Below are positions 22,485 to 34,570 of a stretch of 64,000 nt of DNA, in pieces. Position 1 is the stretch's first letter. Every line of letters starts with the position of its first letter. The translations under genes were made by a program, and so were the position numbers. The DNA lies in assembly GCA_037576215.1 (NCBI GenBank), contig JBANDB010000005.1:4216001-4280000 (forward strand), written 5' to 3'. This stretch comes from Armillaria gallica. Lineage: Eukaryota > Basidiomycota > Agaricomycetes > Agaricales > Physalacriaceae. The notes under the pieces are model-generated. The model ran no database searches and had not been told where the DNA came from. It saw only the letters and a program-made list of their open reading frames with translations.

Positions 22485-24650
22485 TTCGTCGGGTCGTCGC
22501 ACCTGGATGGCAGAGCCAGGTTGTATAGTCTCTGCGGTACGGGATCTGGTGAGGATGACTGGCCTTTGGGTGCGTCCGAAATGAAGATACTCAGAGTCTG
22601 GCAGTGACTTCGACCCTTTCGATGTAGACGAAGCTTGAACAGCGCTGTGAAAACAGTCCGCGAGAGTGTCGTCACCGTTGACCAATTCACTTCATTTACT
22701 AAGCGAGACCTCTGCGATCTTCTCTTGTTCATCATCCCTATTTTCTCGCGCGATATCGCCCTTCTTCTACGTTGGCCTTGTATATCTTATTACTGGCAGC
22801 AACTCTCCTGCGTCTCATCTGGCACGATGCATAGACGTGCGCCGAAACGAGTCTATGGACGGATATCGTTAGCGGAACTCGCCTTCGCCATAGATATCGT
22901 CAAGCCGCAACAGGGAGCACAGAAGGGAAGGGCAGGGTAACCTGATGTCTACTTCTGGTTTCCTTGCTACCGTATTGTCCGCCCTCAATTCCCCTATGTG
23001 CCGAAGTTGGGCCAAGAGAAAGCACCTCCCACCGGCGACAGAACCCTTCAACGCTCCCTGACGAGGCCGATTCGTTCTGGCCTTCAAGTTGGTGCCATGG
23101 CTGCATCATCTCTATGAGCCCGCTCGAAGGTGCTAGGGAAGTCGGGTGCACTGTCTTTTCGACGAACTGGGTACAGGATTGCTGACTGGACGAGTCAGGT
23201 TCTGGTGCGGGTCTCGTCGATGCCTTCTTTCCAATGATTACTGACGTTTTTCCAGCCTCCATTTTCGTCACTGGTCACAAAATCGTCGCTCCTCAGCACA
23301 GCAAGTTTCCTGGATACCATACTTCCCTTTTCTGCGCCGTTTTCCAATGGTCTCAACAGCTCCTCCTCTAACTATGCAGCACCTGGTACCGGGGTGCCGG
23401 AACTTTTGCCGCGTCTGATGGGTCCGGCAGGATCGTCACCGAGAGTGTCGACTCTCACATTTATTCTTGGGATGGAGTCGCGTCCTCGACCAGCCGCTTC
23501 CTTTCTCCGCAATATCCAAGCATCTCATCACCTTCCTGACATGTCCTGCTGGTCTCAATGAGCTGCTACACTGCTCACAAGAGTCGCCCAAAGAACATCG
23601 ATTGCAGCCCATTATATGGGCTGGTCACAGAAACTTCGGCAAATGCACTAGGACAATTTGGCCAGGCCGTCAATGCCATACCAGTTCAGGCATCAGCCTG
23701 ACGTCGTATCAAGATGAGGTGAAGCCACTTCACTTCTCGATACTTAATACACTGACGCTTGACTGATCCAGGATCATTGTCCGGCCTAGAGCTAGAGGTA
23801 CCACATCTCGAACGCACTTTTACAGGCCTCATCTCTTACTTTGCGTCGACTACAGTTGTACTACAACATATTCGTGTCGTCGGTAGTCAACACTCCATAA
23901 GACTTGGCCGATCTATCGACATGAGATTTGGAGCCTTACGTTTGGTCGAGCGTAAAAGGTCATCTTTATGTGTTTGTCATGCCTATGGTCGACGATACTT
24001 ACAACAGCATAAACAGATGCTGCATTGAAGAACCTCTGATCGTGGTGTTTTGAATAGTGCTCCCCTGGCGAGTCGGTCGTCGTGGAAGTTTCGATTACTT
24101 CCGGGGGTATGAGCCGTGTGATCAGCAGATATCGTGTGATAAACAGTTAAGGGTGACGCTCAATGAAGACGTTCGCTACACACATGCCCCCAATCCCCTC
24201 TTGCCGGGCCACACCTTGGAGCGCTTCCACATCTATCCCTGCTTGCCGCTGTCTTTCTGTTCTGCGAATTCTACCAAACCTATACACTGCATGCCGAGGA
24301 TCAATCCGCAGACTGTCCAATTCTTCCTGAACAGTATTGCCTTACAAACGATTCGAGGTCCAGAGAAGTAAGACATAATCGAGACTAAGTCTGAGTCCAA
24401 CATTGTGGGGAATAGACTGACATCGACGATTCTCAGAATCTAGGTGATGTCAAAGCTAGCTCGTTTACCCAGCTTTCGGCCCTCCCTATGATGATCCGAG
24501 GATGGTCTATCCATTGTCCGTGGCCTGCTTCGAGTGACAAGGGCCCTGGGATGGGCTTGTATAAAATTGCCTGTGAAGTTCCGTTGGACTCACTGCGTTA
24601 TCATCGCGTTAACTCATCTGCGCGCGCTCTCTCTCACGACTTCCATACGA
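22485..24650. other. module R copy 2 and unassigned sequence
   Basis: About 22485-22990 matches 33990-34560 and includes module R copy 2 (22668-22990). About 22990-24650 is unique within the window. It contains several medium open frames on the plus strand (for example a coding-like stretch with core DCSPLYGLVTETSANALGQF near 23600-23690), but no motif that names a family and no continuous splice model. Confidence 0.35.
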
Positions 24651-24656
24651 CAAATA

Positions 24657-25367
24657 ATGTCCAATACCTTTGCTATCCACCGAGTCTTGGCTTACGCTTG
24701 GCTGGTAGGATAGGGCCAGTTCTTGAAGAACACCCTGATTTAAAGTTTTGTAGTGGACTGTTGCTGTCATCCTTCTAGGTCTTACCGCCTACAGAGTTCA
24801 TGTAACTGAAGGCTATGAAGAATGCTATTATGGTCAGTCGTAGCCTGTAACACTCTCGCACTTATCATCTCTGACAGCGTCCAACAGAACCCATTATCGT
24901 TGAATTACTAGTTTCTGCCTGTCTAGCTATTATATGGGCACCCATCGCGTGCGTATCTTCTTCCCTTTGTATCATACCCTTTCCATAATCCTCACTTATA
25001 TTGACAGTGGATCTCTTGTTCTCCGAAATCACACCACATCAAAGATCAGCCCCCAGTTTCTCTCAGAGATGGCCGGGAACTTCGTCTTGTGGGTAATGTG
25101 GCTTGTAGGTGCCGTCGACACCACTGTAAGTACTTATCTCAGTCTCATATCCTACCTGCGCTGAGTGTTATTATACGATAGAACTGAATTATCCCCGGAG
25201 AGAAATGGTGCGATCCAGGCAAGGAATGTAGAATCTTGACCGCAATCCTAGCATTCTCCTGGATCGGCTGGTCGTTCTTGACCATCATCGGTGCCATGGG
25301 CTTGATGTATTACGTGTACGAATCCGGGCAGCCCGCGCCTATCAGGGAAAAGCCATCCAGCGCGTAA
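24657..25367 (+). CDS. MARVEL-domain-like membrane prot., internal stop
   Basis: Five-exon plus-strand model (24657-24704, 24754-24832, 24888-24948, 25008-25125, 25182-25367) with consistent phases, giving 163 codons. It reads an N-terminus HRVLAYAWL, then WTVAVILLGLTAYRVH, then PIIVELLVSACLAIIWAPIA, then FVLWVMWLVGAVDTT, and finally CRILTAILAFSWIGWSF and a short tail. The four hydrophobic segments and the LTAILAF-WIGW block match MARVEL-like proteins common in Agaricomycetes (membrane apposition or sorting by family; exact role unknown). An in-frame TGA at 25185-25187, the second codon of the last exon, sits where relatives often have tryptophan, so this copy may be dead. Confidence 0.55.
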
Positions 25368-25369
25368 TA

Positions 25370-26270
25370 TGTGTACCACGAAAGCAACGACCCATAACGA
25401 AAGGGCCCCTCAAGGTTTCAAACGACTCCCTTCTCAATGATCCTCAGATTCATGCTGTACTTAACAATTTGTTATAATCATTGTTTAGCTGTATCACTAC
25501 CCGCCTCGAATGTACCTTCGTTTTCTTCCTATCGTTTGAAATGCGCTGATCAACTTCGAGTTAACGATGTTTTCTTCTCTCAGTCGCCGAGGACAAGGTT
25601 GTGATTGTCATCCTAGACGTCGAGAGCGTAAATTCCCATCGGAACTTCCCAGCCGTTGTTGCTTCCACAATGATCGGCGCTGTGGGTCCGCTCAGTCACA
25701 AAGTAATGTACCGAGTCCTTTTTCTTCGACAGTCGACGTGTCAAGTTGGTACGAATCCATGATCACAACAACTTTCATGCGTACCGTCCCTGCATAACTT
25801 GGGCTCATTCTTCAGAACAGCGATATCTACGGCAACCGAAGACACTTAAGGGGATCTCGGCAAGGCCTTCAAAGATGAGAGGGAAAATCGACAGATGGAG
25901 AGAGTTAAGTAGTGTCGATGTCCTGCTAAGACAGCCGATTCCATGCGTACAACATCGTTATCCTGTCCATTACTTTAAGCTTATCAGTCCCTCACAGACA
26001 CCTACGACCCGATATCGGATATTCAGCTACAGCTCCATACAATTCTACCTACCAGTGACCACTATCCCGACCAAGATCTTCCATTGAAAACTTATTCGAA
26101 TATGATGGCCAAGTTTGTCTCTTAATTTCCGTCTTACTTTTGCGTTTTCTATCACTCAACTGTTCATATATATTGAGCATCACTGCTTTTGCTTCGTGAT
26201 CTATACCTTTCCCCTTCCCACAGGACTCGGACCTGCCACGCCCCGCGATGGCCCACCACTTCATCTCGGA
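25370..26270. other. unassigned sequence
   Basis: No gene recognised. A plus-strand stretch at about 25583-25700 preceded by a CTCTCAG acceptor reads a coding-like segment (core VVIVILDVESVNSHRNF), but I could not connect it to other exons. Confidence 0.3.
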
Positions 26271-26429
26271 TGATCGCAGGCTTGAACGCAGGATAGGATT
26301 TAGACGCGCGCCTTGGCCTTACTCCGAATCATCATCCCTCCGCAGAATTTGACGCGTCCTTTTTCTAATGGCGTTACATTCGTGATGTACACAGTAATTT
26401 CTTCCACGACCCAAAAACATGGAGCCCAG

Positions 26430-26960
26430 AGCGGTTAGAATCGTCTTTGCGTTCATCAATGACCTTGCCACTCGGATCATCGTCTACTGCGAGAGACGCA
26501 ACAAGGTTGTCGTTGACAATCATGGCATAGCGCTGACATCTTCATGAGCATAGGAATTGGATGTAGGTGGATAGACATACCTCGGATTGAGGCGCGCCTA
26601 GCAAAGGTGTCGCGTCGAATATAAGCCCCGTTGCACTGGTGATCGTCAGCCAAAAAATGTATAGCTGTGAACGACAGTTGCACTCTGTCTATCCTCAAAC
26701 GATTATGTACGGGTCCTTCCAACAACTCCGTGTCAAGAAAAGCAATTCCAACAAGTGTCGAGGTGGAGGGCACCTACTGGACATTGACCGCTACGACGTA
26801 TGTCCCCTCTATTCCTTTAGCCGTGAACACTTCATACTCCTCAATGTACCCCGATATCTAGGCGCTACATGCTTCGGTACACCGATCTACGTCTCTTAAA
26901 GTTGAGCGCTATGGGAGGGGGGTTCTAACTTCTGTGCTCACGATGATGTTCTTCTCGGTC
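26430..26960 (-). pseudogene. peroxiredoxin relic, third copy
   Basis: Close relative of the relic at 13700-14290 on the same strand, with recognisable IHFLADD, RYAMIVN and AKTILTAL pieces plus the downstream segment TVYITNVTPLE. It has the same garbled active-site exon (TAG in the CSA-ISGY motif) and an extra frameshift between DDDPSGKV and NAKTILTAL. It lies just left of the cassette 4 DUF6534 gene, as the first relic does for cassette 3, so relic and cassette were probably copied together. Confidence 0.55.
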
Positions 26961-27251
26961 AGATATGCATATCAAGGAGGAAATGCTATGCCTATCGCCC
27001 GTCAACGATCTACTCTGGGATGCAAACCTGATGCTCAATTCTGCCATTTCCGCGCGTTCCGGGGACGTTTCTTTAGTGGTCAAAGGAGGGAAGCGGCGGC
27101 CGAGTTGACAGTTCCTGTGGATGTAGTGACGATAGATAGGTCTCGAAAACGGAGTGTGGGGTACCTATTTTATGGTGAAAAGTGCAGGAAATACCCACGG
27201 GTCTTCTATGTAAGTCGTGATGTCAGAAGTTCGATTACGCGGTAATATTAA

Positions 27252-28930
27252 TTATTGTTGTATAAAATCCGCGCGAGTACAAATGATAACTGTCAACGCT
27301 GTGCCATTCATGTTGGCTGTATAGAATTTGCATAAGATTATCTGCTTGAATTGAGGGCGAAAGTGTCTGACCGTTGCGCTCAACACGGCCGCCGTTGACC
27401 CACGATCGTTGAGCTCAATAGCCTTCAACTGGTCATCGATTCTTTGGGAGAACTCCGGCCGCAGAGAAGAATCTGCGTTTCTGTTGGTCTCTGGATCCCG
27501 AAGCTCGATATTCAATCCGCCAATTGACATATCGAAAGAGTCGAACGAGTGAAGGGTCGTGTCTTCCCTTCCTCCGCGAATCCGTCCTGTCATACGGCTG
27601 TTGCAAACAGCAAGGACCGTATTCGAATACAACTTTACCAAGATGTTAGCAGGGACAGTGGAGTAGTTGTTGCTGCGATAGAAGAGAAAAAGTGCCAAGT
27701 GGGCGGCAGCAATCGCAGCTGCGTAGATGGTAAATGAACTAATGCGATCCAATTTCCTAGTATATGACTAACCTGTTACTGTCCCAGTTTCAATGCTCAG
27801 TCGTATTAGTCTGGAAAGAAGTATCCGAGTAGAGTTGAGACCGGTTTGAGATCGCCTTAACTACAGATGGCGACGATCAGTCAAGACCTAAGTGCTATGC
27901 TCCTACTTCACTTACAAAGTAGGTCATGCACAAAGCAATGGCAGTATCACACACAAAGCTTCCACCCAACCATATCTACGAGTCGTCAATGATTGAATAC
28001 GGGACACGACGAAGATCTGCTCACCATAGCCGCCACCCTGACCTTCGGACTTTTGGGAAGATTTGAGTAGTGACCGCTGCTCCGTACTTCGATGCCACAA
28101 CAAATCGCAGCTCCAAATTGAGTAAAGGCGATCTTTGATGAGGATCGTGTTTTTAGGGAGCAGTACAAGACGTTTTTTTAAAACCTTACCACCGACAGGA
28201 TAATACATAACCATCTGGCCTTCTTGCTGAATTTATACATCCGCCAGGTGTAAAATAACTGGGCGATGCAGCCAGCTACCACTATTTCAATGACTCAAAG
28301 CATAATGTACCTGCATAAGTACGCACCAAATCCAGCGAGAATATTAATGTTGAACCATATGAGACGGACATCATCGAGTCCAGAAACGTTCGCAAAATTG
28401 GTACAGAACATATCGAAAGTGTCAATCATGTTGCTAACAGTCTGAACAGTCTCGGTCAGCCAGAGAAGATATACGACGGTCTTGGACGCCAGATTATCCT
28501 TTGGAAAGGAGATGTAGTATATGTCTTTGCATGAGATGAGTAAAGGACAGTCAAGAACGTGAGGACAATGATAGGACGACTGACAGACTTGATCGCACAG
28601 AATGCCATATAAGATCAGACCCAGGAAGCGGGCGATCATCTGCATGGAAAAGACTGAGTGACCGCCGTTTTCTAGTATATAAAATTGGAGCTGTACCAGG
28701 GGACCCGTCCTGAAGTATTAAAATCAGTACAGAGATCAGTCTTAGAACGAGAGTGTAACCGACGTTTTAATTAAATATGAGGGTGTTACGCCAGCCTCTT
28801 CGGCCAGGGTAGTATTAAACGAGGGCATCGACTCGGAGTGCAGAGTTGCCATGAAAATTCCTACCGCTATACGTTTAAGTAAGTAGCTCCAGGTCTACGC
28901 TCAAAGTGCGGCAGACTGTCATGTTGTATG
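27252..28930 (-). pseudogene. DUF6534-type membrane protein, nonsense (cassette 4)
   Basis: Same exon plan as the intact copy at 47421-49033. The last exon has a TAG in place of the tryptophan codon that follows ETGTVTG (near 27770), and about 12 residues are deleted near 27400 in the C-terminal tail. The N-terminal exon near 28750-28930 is also weakly conserved. The core SKTVVYLLWLTETVQTV exon is open. Probably non-functional. Confidence 0.6.
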
Positions 28931-29592
28931 GGAGCATGTGGCCCTGCCACAGATGAGCACAGCGCGGCTACAAAAACTCAGCGTGAATTTCAGTTCAGTC
29001 GTCTACGTCGACCCTTGATCAATTCAGTCACAGTTCAGTGCTACGCATATCATTGCATTGGACGCGTTGCGGATGCACTCGGTGTATCCGAGGAAGAAGC
29101 CGCGGATATTTCTAATGCTTAGTCTCCATGTTCCTCGTGTTCGCCAGTACAAGATCCTAAGTCAAAGGTGTCGTTTTGATTTAGATTCTGTGAAATTCCG
29201 TTTGTCACTGCGCAGCAATTTTTTCTTGATTTCTTCACCCTTCTCCTCGATATTGGCCAAGATAGTAGAAGATACTTACCATGGGTGCAATTGTAGACAG
29301 CGGCCATCACAGTCTGAAGAGGCTCGCCGAAGAGGATTTGAGTCAGGCACGCATTGAGCACGCTGTTCAATGTTAAACTTAAATTTCTCCGGGGCTAGCT
29401 TTCTGATCGCTCAATTACCGTCATCTTGAAACCCGCTTGATTTACCGTGACCACCGTCATGAGAAAACTGCGCAGGCGACGGCTGTCCCTGGCAATGTAT
29501 CTGTCGACGGCGATCTTCTGCACTGAATTGTATGAATGTATTCTTACACATTCGATGACTCCGATTTGTCAGAGACGGCATTGTTAATCATA

Positions 29593-30413
29593 CTGTTCGA
29601 TTTCGACCGTAGCTTCATGGGGTGTTACGCGTTATGCTTTATAGGCAAATTATCTAAGGTAGGGCTAACAATTCCCGGTCCTGTTAATAACATGTTATTT
29701 AACATTGGGCCGCGAGGGGACATTTATTCACTGGGTTATTAACAGTTAATAATTTTCTTGCGAAATAATGCGAATAACAGGTGGAAAAAGAGATTTTTAA
29801 CAAGCTAATGACAAAAGGTCGGTTAAAAAATCCAAAACCACTCGTACATCCGGGCTCAATTGATCTTTTTCAGTCCCTCTCGAAGTGTCTGCCGACGCTG
29901 TTTACAACTCCATCAAATTGGAAACTCCGCCAACTGTGTGCAGCACCCAAGCAGCATCTGCTTCGGAGGAAGAAACGTCGAGATTCATGTATTTCGAGTT
30001 CGACCGTGTAGCGAAGGGTGACGGGAAAGGAACACCACTTTTGTGCCTAGCAGAGTGGAACGGCACGGCGGTCACAGGCCTGGCCAAGCTCGATTATTCA
30101 CCTTTATTCACAAGGTGCGTTGGGGTACCCTGTTATTAACTTGTTATTAACGTGTTAATAACAGTGTTAATAGACCGATGTTAATAAATACCCATTTTTT
30201 AGCCCTACCTTAAAATTATCATAACTTCATTCATCGAAATTTGATGAGAAATTACCATATATAGCATCTCCGGCGCCAGCCGGCAGCCGAACATTCCCAA
30301 ATTGGGCCGATACTACCTCTCAGAAGGGCTTGTTATGCGTTACGAATTACCGGGAGCTTCACTTCACAGGGTCCCGTTACGCGTTACGTGAATTAACGGT
30401 CGAAATCGAACAG
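29593..30413. mobile_element. TA-target MITE carrying a nested insertion
   Basis: Terminal inverted repeats CTGTTCGATTTCGACCGT at both ends, flanked by TA (29591-29592 and 30414-30415). The cassette 2 counterpart near 10258 gives the empty site. About 255 bp belong to this element; the remaining 566 bp are a second element (29655-30212) and its duplicated target. No coding capacity of its own. It is related to the element at 36059-36599. Confidence 0.8.
29655..30212. mobile_element. hAT-like element nested in the TA MITE
   Basis: A 558-bp insertion with ends TAAGGTAGGGCTAA and, on the reverse strand, TAAGGTAGGGCTAA, flanked by a perfect 8-bp duplication AAATTATC (29647-29654 and 30213-30220). 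Runs of GTTATTAAC-like repeats lie inside both ends. The centre holds a GC-richer stretch with an open plus-strand frame (about 29885-30110, core SASEEETSRFMYFEFDRV) preceded by a TTTTTCAG acceptor, suggesting a captured host gene fragment. Confidence 0.8.
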
Positions 30414-30767
30414 TAGTTACAGGTGGTACATTGGAGGAAGAAGATATTTATTCTGGTCTATGTCCCTGAGAAGGAAACTGACCAGGGTCTGTACTACACA
30501 AATAAGTGCTACAGAATCGAACGATATCTGGGCCAACTTAGCCCCCGTAAGATACGGCCTCTCAGAACTGACTTCAGAGGTGTGACTAGTAACCTACTGC
30601 TAGTACTACAATAGTAAACAAGATTTATGACGAGATAATCTACGTTGTGTAATTAATACTGGGGTTAATATAAAGTCCCTCGGAATCGGCTACTATTCAA
30701 GCGCAATTTATTTCCACCGTTGGCTGCATTCTTCCGTCGGGTCAGGGCATGATTCCTGGCACACTTT

Positions 30768-31343
30768 TTACGTCGTTTCCAGATCCAGGACCGTCAGAAG
30801 TGATATCAGACAGTTCGACGTCACCCGCTCTTCTGTAGGATAGCGTCGACGTATCCGCCTCTGCTTGAGAATGAGTAGGAGAATGCGATTGCTCAGGATG
30901 GAATGGAGGATACTTTGAAAAGGACCGAGGAAGAGTGCGATGCCAGGAACCCACATGGGGAGAAGGATATTTGCGAGTGTCATGAAGAGGATGCATGCAT
31001 AGAAGAACATCCCAGAGACATAAAGCTCTTTGAGAAACGGATGGGATGAACGGCGGAGGTGCTGTACGCCCTTGAAGAGTGTTAGCAAAGCAATGATTGT
31101 CTCTGAAACGAGCACGGGGATGTAAAGCAGCTTTGTCATGTTTGAAGAGGGACTCAAGCAGTTAAGATGGTCGAACGGTCCGGCGACTGTGAATCAGAAG
31201 GTATTGAGTTCTCTGCTGTCTTTTAACGCAAGGAATACAAGCAGCCCACATTGAATCGCCCTGAGGTGTAAACCGAGGCCAGTTACCTTCGGTATAAAAC
31301 AGAAGATTACAATCCCGATAAAACCCCAGGGGCAAGGTGACAT
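30768..31343 (-). CDS. chimeric gene: TFIIIC start fused to DUF6533 part
   Basis: Minus-strand gene of two exons (31343-31250 and 31186-30768). The first five codons, MSPCP, and everything upstream match the start of the TFIIIC gene at 19093. At about 31329 the sequence switches, in frame, into the last part of the DUF6533 membrane exon (WGFIGIVIFCFIP). The DUF6533 intron (donor GTGGGC, acceptor CACAG) then leads into the final exon with SETIIALLTLFKG. A small deletion near 30826 changes the C-terminal tail. The result is a predicted protein of about 171 residues keeping the second half of the membrane domain under a foreign promoter. Whether it is expressed cannot be told from sequence. Confidence 0.6.
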
Positions 31344-31850
31344 CGCGGTAAGGGACAGGGCGTGTGGCAAACAAGGCACTCTTCCTGATCACGACAACCA
31401 TGACCGCCAGAATTGCCTCTCTAACGGACAATTCGTTACAAAGCCTCGAAGCTGCGTAAAGACCATACCTCCCCACCGAAATATTGATTCGTAGTCGCCA
31501 GAGCTATGGTCTGAATCCACGCCTGCTCAGCGCAACATCTCCGTATACACAGCTCGAAGACGCGTTGGAGGATGTTTGGAAACCTCTTTCTTTGTGTTGG
31601 ATGGCAGACTCCTTCTCTCAACATATGCGCGACCAGCCCGCATTCCATTAACCAACGACGGCGGGTCTAGGACCAGCTAACGCGCCTTGCCTTCCTCAGT
31701 CGTGGTACTAGTCCTCGTTGGGGAAGATAATCCGACGGCATGTTTGAGTTTCCCGGTACGGGGACAAGGGAAGAGGAAAGGGATGGTCAATGCAATGGAC
31801 ATCGCTTCGTCGTACACGCGATTGACGAATTAGACATTTTCTGCAGAACG
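31344..31850. repeat. duplicated TFIIIC upstream region
   Basis: Homologous to about 19094-19560, diverged by scattered substitutions and indels. It should contain the TFIIIC promoter and now lies upstream of the chimeric DUF6533 gene. I found no separate gene. Confidence 0.5.
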
Positions 31851-31855
31851 ATGTA

Positions 31856-33055
31856 TTATTTTGTTCGAGGTAACGGAGAACAGAGGCAAGCTACTACCCT
31901 ATCGATATCCCTTGAAACCTCCGGACCTCTCAAGTACGAGGACGTATGAGCCATCACTTCGCTCATCCTCTTCCACTCATCCAATGAAACCCCTTCGGCG
32001 CCATGAAGAACGTTAAACCTGAAATACGTATCGTCACTCCCATACTCCTTGGCCAGCTCGTCCGCTACGCTTTCACAGTCGGTCGTGATACGCTGCAAGA
32101 CCCTGATGAGCTCCAGCGGCAGGACCTTTTCTATTCCCTTGGGCTGCTGGAACCCACTAGGACCAGGATGGCCCGTCCCGATGCTGACTAGAACACCGAT
32201 GCGCCGATTAGGTCCAAATAGCTCCTTGGCTTCGTCTCTGACCTCCTTCGTGGGGTTGTTGAATCCCAGGCCTGCATCGACGTAATCGGGACCGAAACCT
32301 CCAGGACCGGTGATCTTGATGGCCTTGAAGAAGGTCGGTGCTGCTGTGGTAGCGCGTGCGGCTTCCCATATCTTGCAATCTGGACCTTGGTTGGGAAGTC
32401 CTTGATATGTGCGGAAACGCTGAGGAGAACGCAAGTTGATTCCGGTCATGGAACATACGAAGCTGTCGAAGCGAATGAGGGGGAGATTTTGAGAGAGGAA
32501 AAGGAACGTACGCGTTTCCTTTTGAGTTTCGTCCGGCGTCAGGATCTAACAGCTTCTGATCATTGCTGTGCCCAGCCTGGCGGACGACGTTCTGTATCTC
32601 TTCTTCAGTGTAGTTGCCTTGAACTTGCCGTCCCTGTAGAAAGGTTTCTTGTTCTCAGCGCTGAATACCACGCTGGAGATTTTATTGTAGCTTTGAAGGG
32701 CTTCTTCGGTGGTCATTTTTAGCCTCCCTAGCATGATAGCGATCAGTCTAAAAAAAGGCTTGGTATTACATTACATCTGAGAATCGGCTCCAGCTCACCC
32801 CCCAGTACTTGTGCCGCCAATGAGATCAAAGTACTCGCAAGGCTTGGGAGTATTCGGGAGGTTTTTGCGAAGTTGTATGCGTTTCATGATCTCGTCGAGG
32901 ATGAAGAGTTCGGATACGCCGCGAATACCACCACCGTCTACCATGGACGTTGATTGAGAAGCTGATATGATGTGGATACGCCGCAAATGCTCACCGAGAG
33001 ATAGCAAGTTCACGGGCGGATCGCTGAGGATGGAAGGGCCCGCGTTGACAGCCAT
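31856..33055 (-). CDS. patatin-like phospholipase (PNPLA)
   Basis: Four-exon minus-strand model: 33055-32995, 32937-32799, 32747-32512 and 32462-31856. The oxyanion motif DGGGIRG spans the first intron (LLSL/DGGG). The nucleophile elbow GGTSTGG ends exon 2, with serine as catalytic residue. The last exon has ARATTAAPTFF and the catalytic aspartate in DAGLGFNNP, then SIGTG. This is the full patatin fold with a Ser-Asp dyad, a family that hydrolyses acyl lipids. Fungal members of this shape often carry extra C-terminal domains, which this one lacks. One base seems missing near 32615 (after KATTL), so exon 3 is frameshifted as sequenced. Start Met is at 33055; an upstream exon cannot be excluded. 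Confidence 0.7.
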
Positions 33056-33059
33056 CGAT

Positions 33060-33985
33060 AACTGTGGAAGAACAGCAGAACTAGTGTTTTGATGGTGAAA
33101 GCACTCCACGTGAATGTACTCGTCATTTGCGTCATTCTCATCTGTATTTATCCCGGGCAACCCTCTTTTCGTGTTTCCTGCAAGTAGTATCATAATGGCG
33201 GAAAACGAGCTCCCGTTGGTTGCAGTCGAGGATTTGGACAGCGGAAGCAGCGCTGGAATTGGTGTAGCTGTCAAAGCTTGCCTGGGGGCGCGAAGTTATG
33301 AATCGAGGAACATAAGGGGCCGTATGCGAGTGGGAATTTGGATATTGTCGAGCCAGCAGTCGCGTCAAACCGAGCCATAAGATTGAAGTGAATTTTGTTG
33401 TTGAGCCTCCCTCAGTACCGTCCAGAACGACGACTTCTGTGTTCAGCGGCGAGATGGATCAGAAAGATTGTTATTCGGTACGCAAAAAGGCAGTATTCTT
33501 GGGTATTTCTGTGCCACTCGAGCCGCATCTGTTTGAACAGATATGTTGCCGCATGCTCGCTAAGCGGGCTACCATTATTAAGTTGGTATGGTAGCTTTAA
33601 ATGGCAAGAGTACATACGCACCTGTTCCGTCTGACAACCGTGCCCAACGACGCTCCACGGCCACCTTTGTGCTCTGCCAGCCAGCAGCAAGGTCAACGTC
33701 AGAGTATCCAGACCCTACATCCGAGTACGAATGGCAGTATGCTTGAAGCCGATAATTGGAAGAGCTCGCAATACTTGGCAGATGGTGTGACATCGAATTG
33801 GTCGACTTGCCGACAGAGCGACATTGTAGTAGGAAGAGAGAGCGCGTTGTTTACTGCTACAAACAATACAATCTTTTCCGCCTTTCACTTCCTGCTTTCT
33901 CCAAGGGCCGTCACCTTGACTGACCAGCATCTGACCACTATGTCGACTCTTCGTCGACAAGTCATTCAAATGTCTCCAACTTGAC
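33060..33985. other. unassigned sequence upstream of the patatin gene
   Basis: Probably includes the patatin promoter. The end of the stretch (about 33840-33985) matches 21690-21835, left of the Mutator-like insertion. Open frames exist on both strands but none has recognisable features. Confidence 0.3.
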
Positions 33986-34189
33986 AACTCAGGAATTTTC
34001 TTCGTCGGGTCGTCGCACCTGGATGGCAGAGCCAGGTTGTATAGTCTCTGCGGTACGGGATCTGGTGAGGATGGCTGGCCTTTGGGTACGTCCGACATGA
34101 AGATACTCAGAGTCTGGCAGTGACTTCAACCCTTTCCATATAGACGAAGCTTGAACAGCGCTGTGAAAACAGTCCGCCGGAGCGTCGTC

Positions 34190-34570
34190 ACCGTTGACCA
34201 ATTCACTTCATTCACTAAGCGAACCCTCTGCGATCTTCTCTTGTTCATCTTCCCTATTTTCCTCGCGCGATATGGCCTTTCTTCTACGTTGGCCTTGTAT
34301 ATCTTATTACTGGCAGCAACTCTCCTGCGTCTCATCTGGCACGATGCCCAGACGTGCCGAAACGAGTCTATGGATGGATATCGTTAGCGGAACTCGCCTT
34401 CGCCATAGATATCGTTAAGCCGCAACAGGGAGCACAGAAGGAAAGGGCCCTAGGCATGGTAACCTGATGTCTACTTCTGGTTTCCTTGCTACCGTATTGT
34501 CCGCCCTCAATTCCCCCACTCTCCACTATTCCAAATGGATACCGTCTCGAATGATTGCAAGCTTGAACGC
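34190..34570 (+). repeat. module R copy 3
   Basis: Third copy of the module also seen at 13237 and 22668. Here the plus-strand frame is open through a single long hydrophobic stretch (core LYILLLAATLLRLIW) and ends in a TAG at 34385-34387. No ATG lies in a convincing position, so it may be an exon of a larger lost gene rather than a free-standing small membrane protein. Confidence 0.4.
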
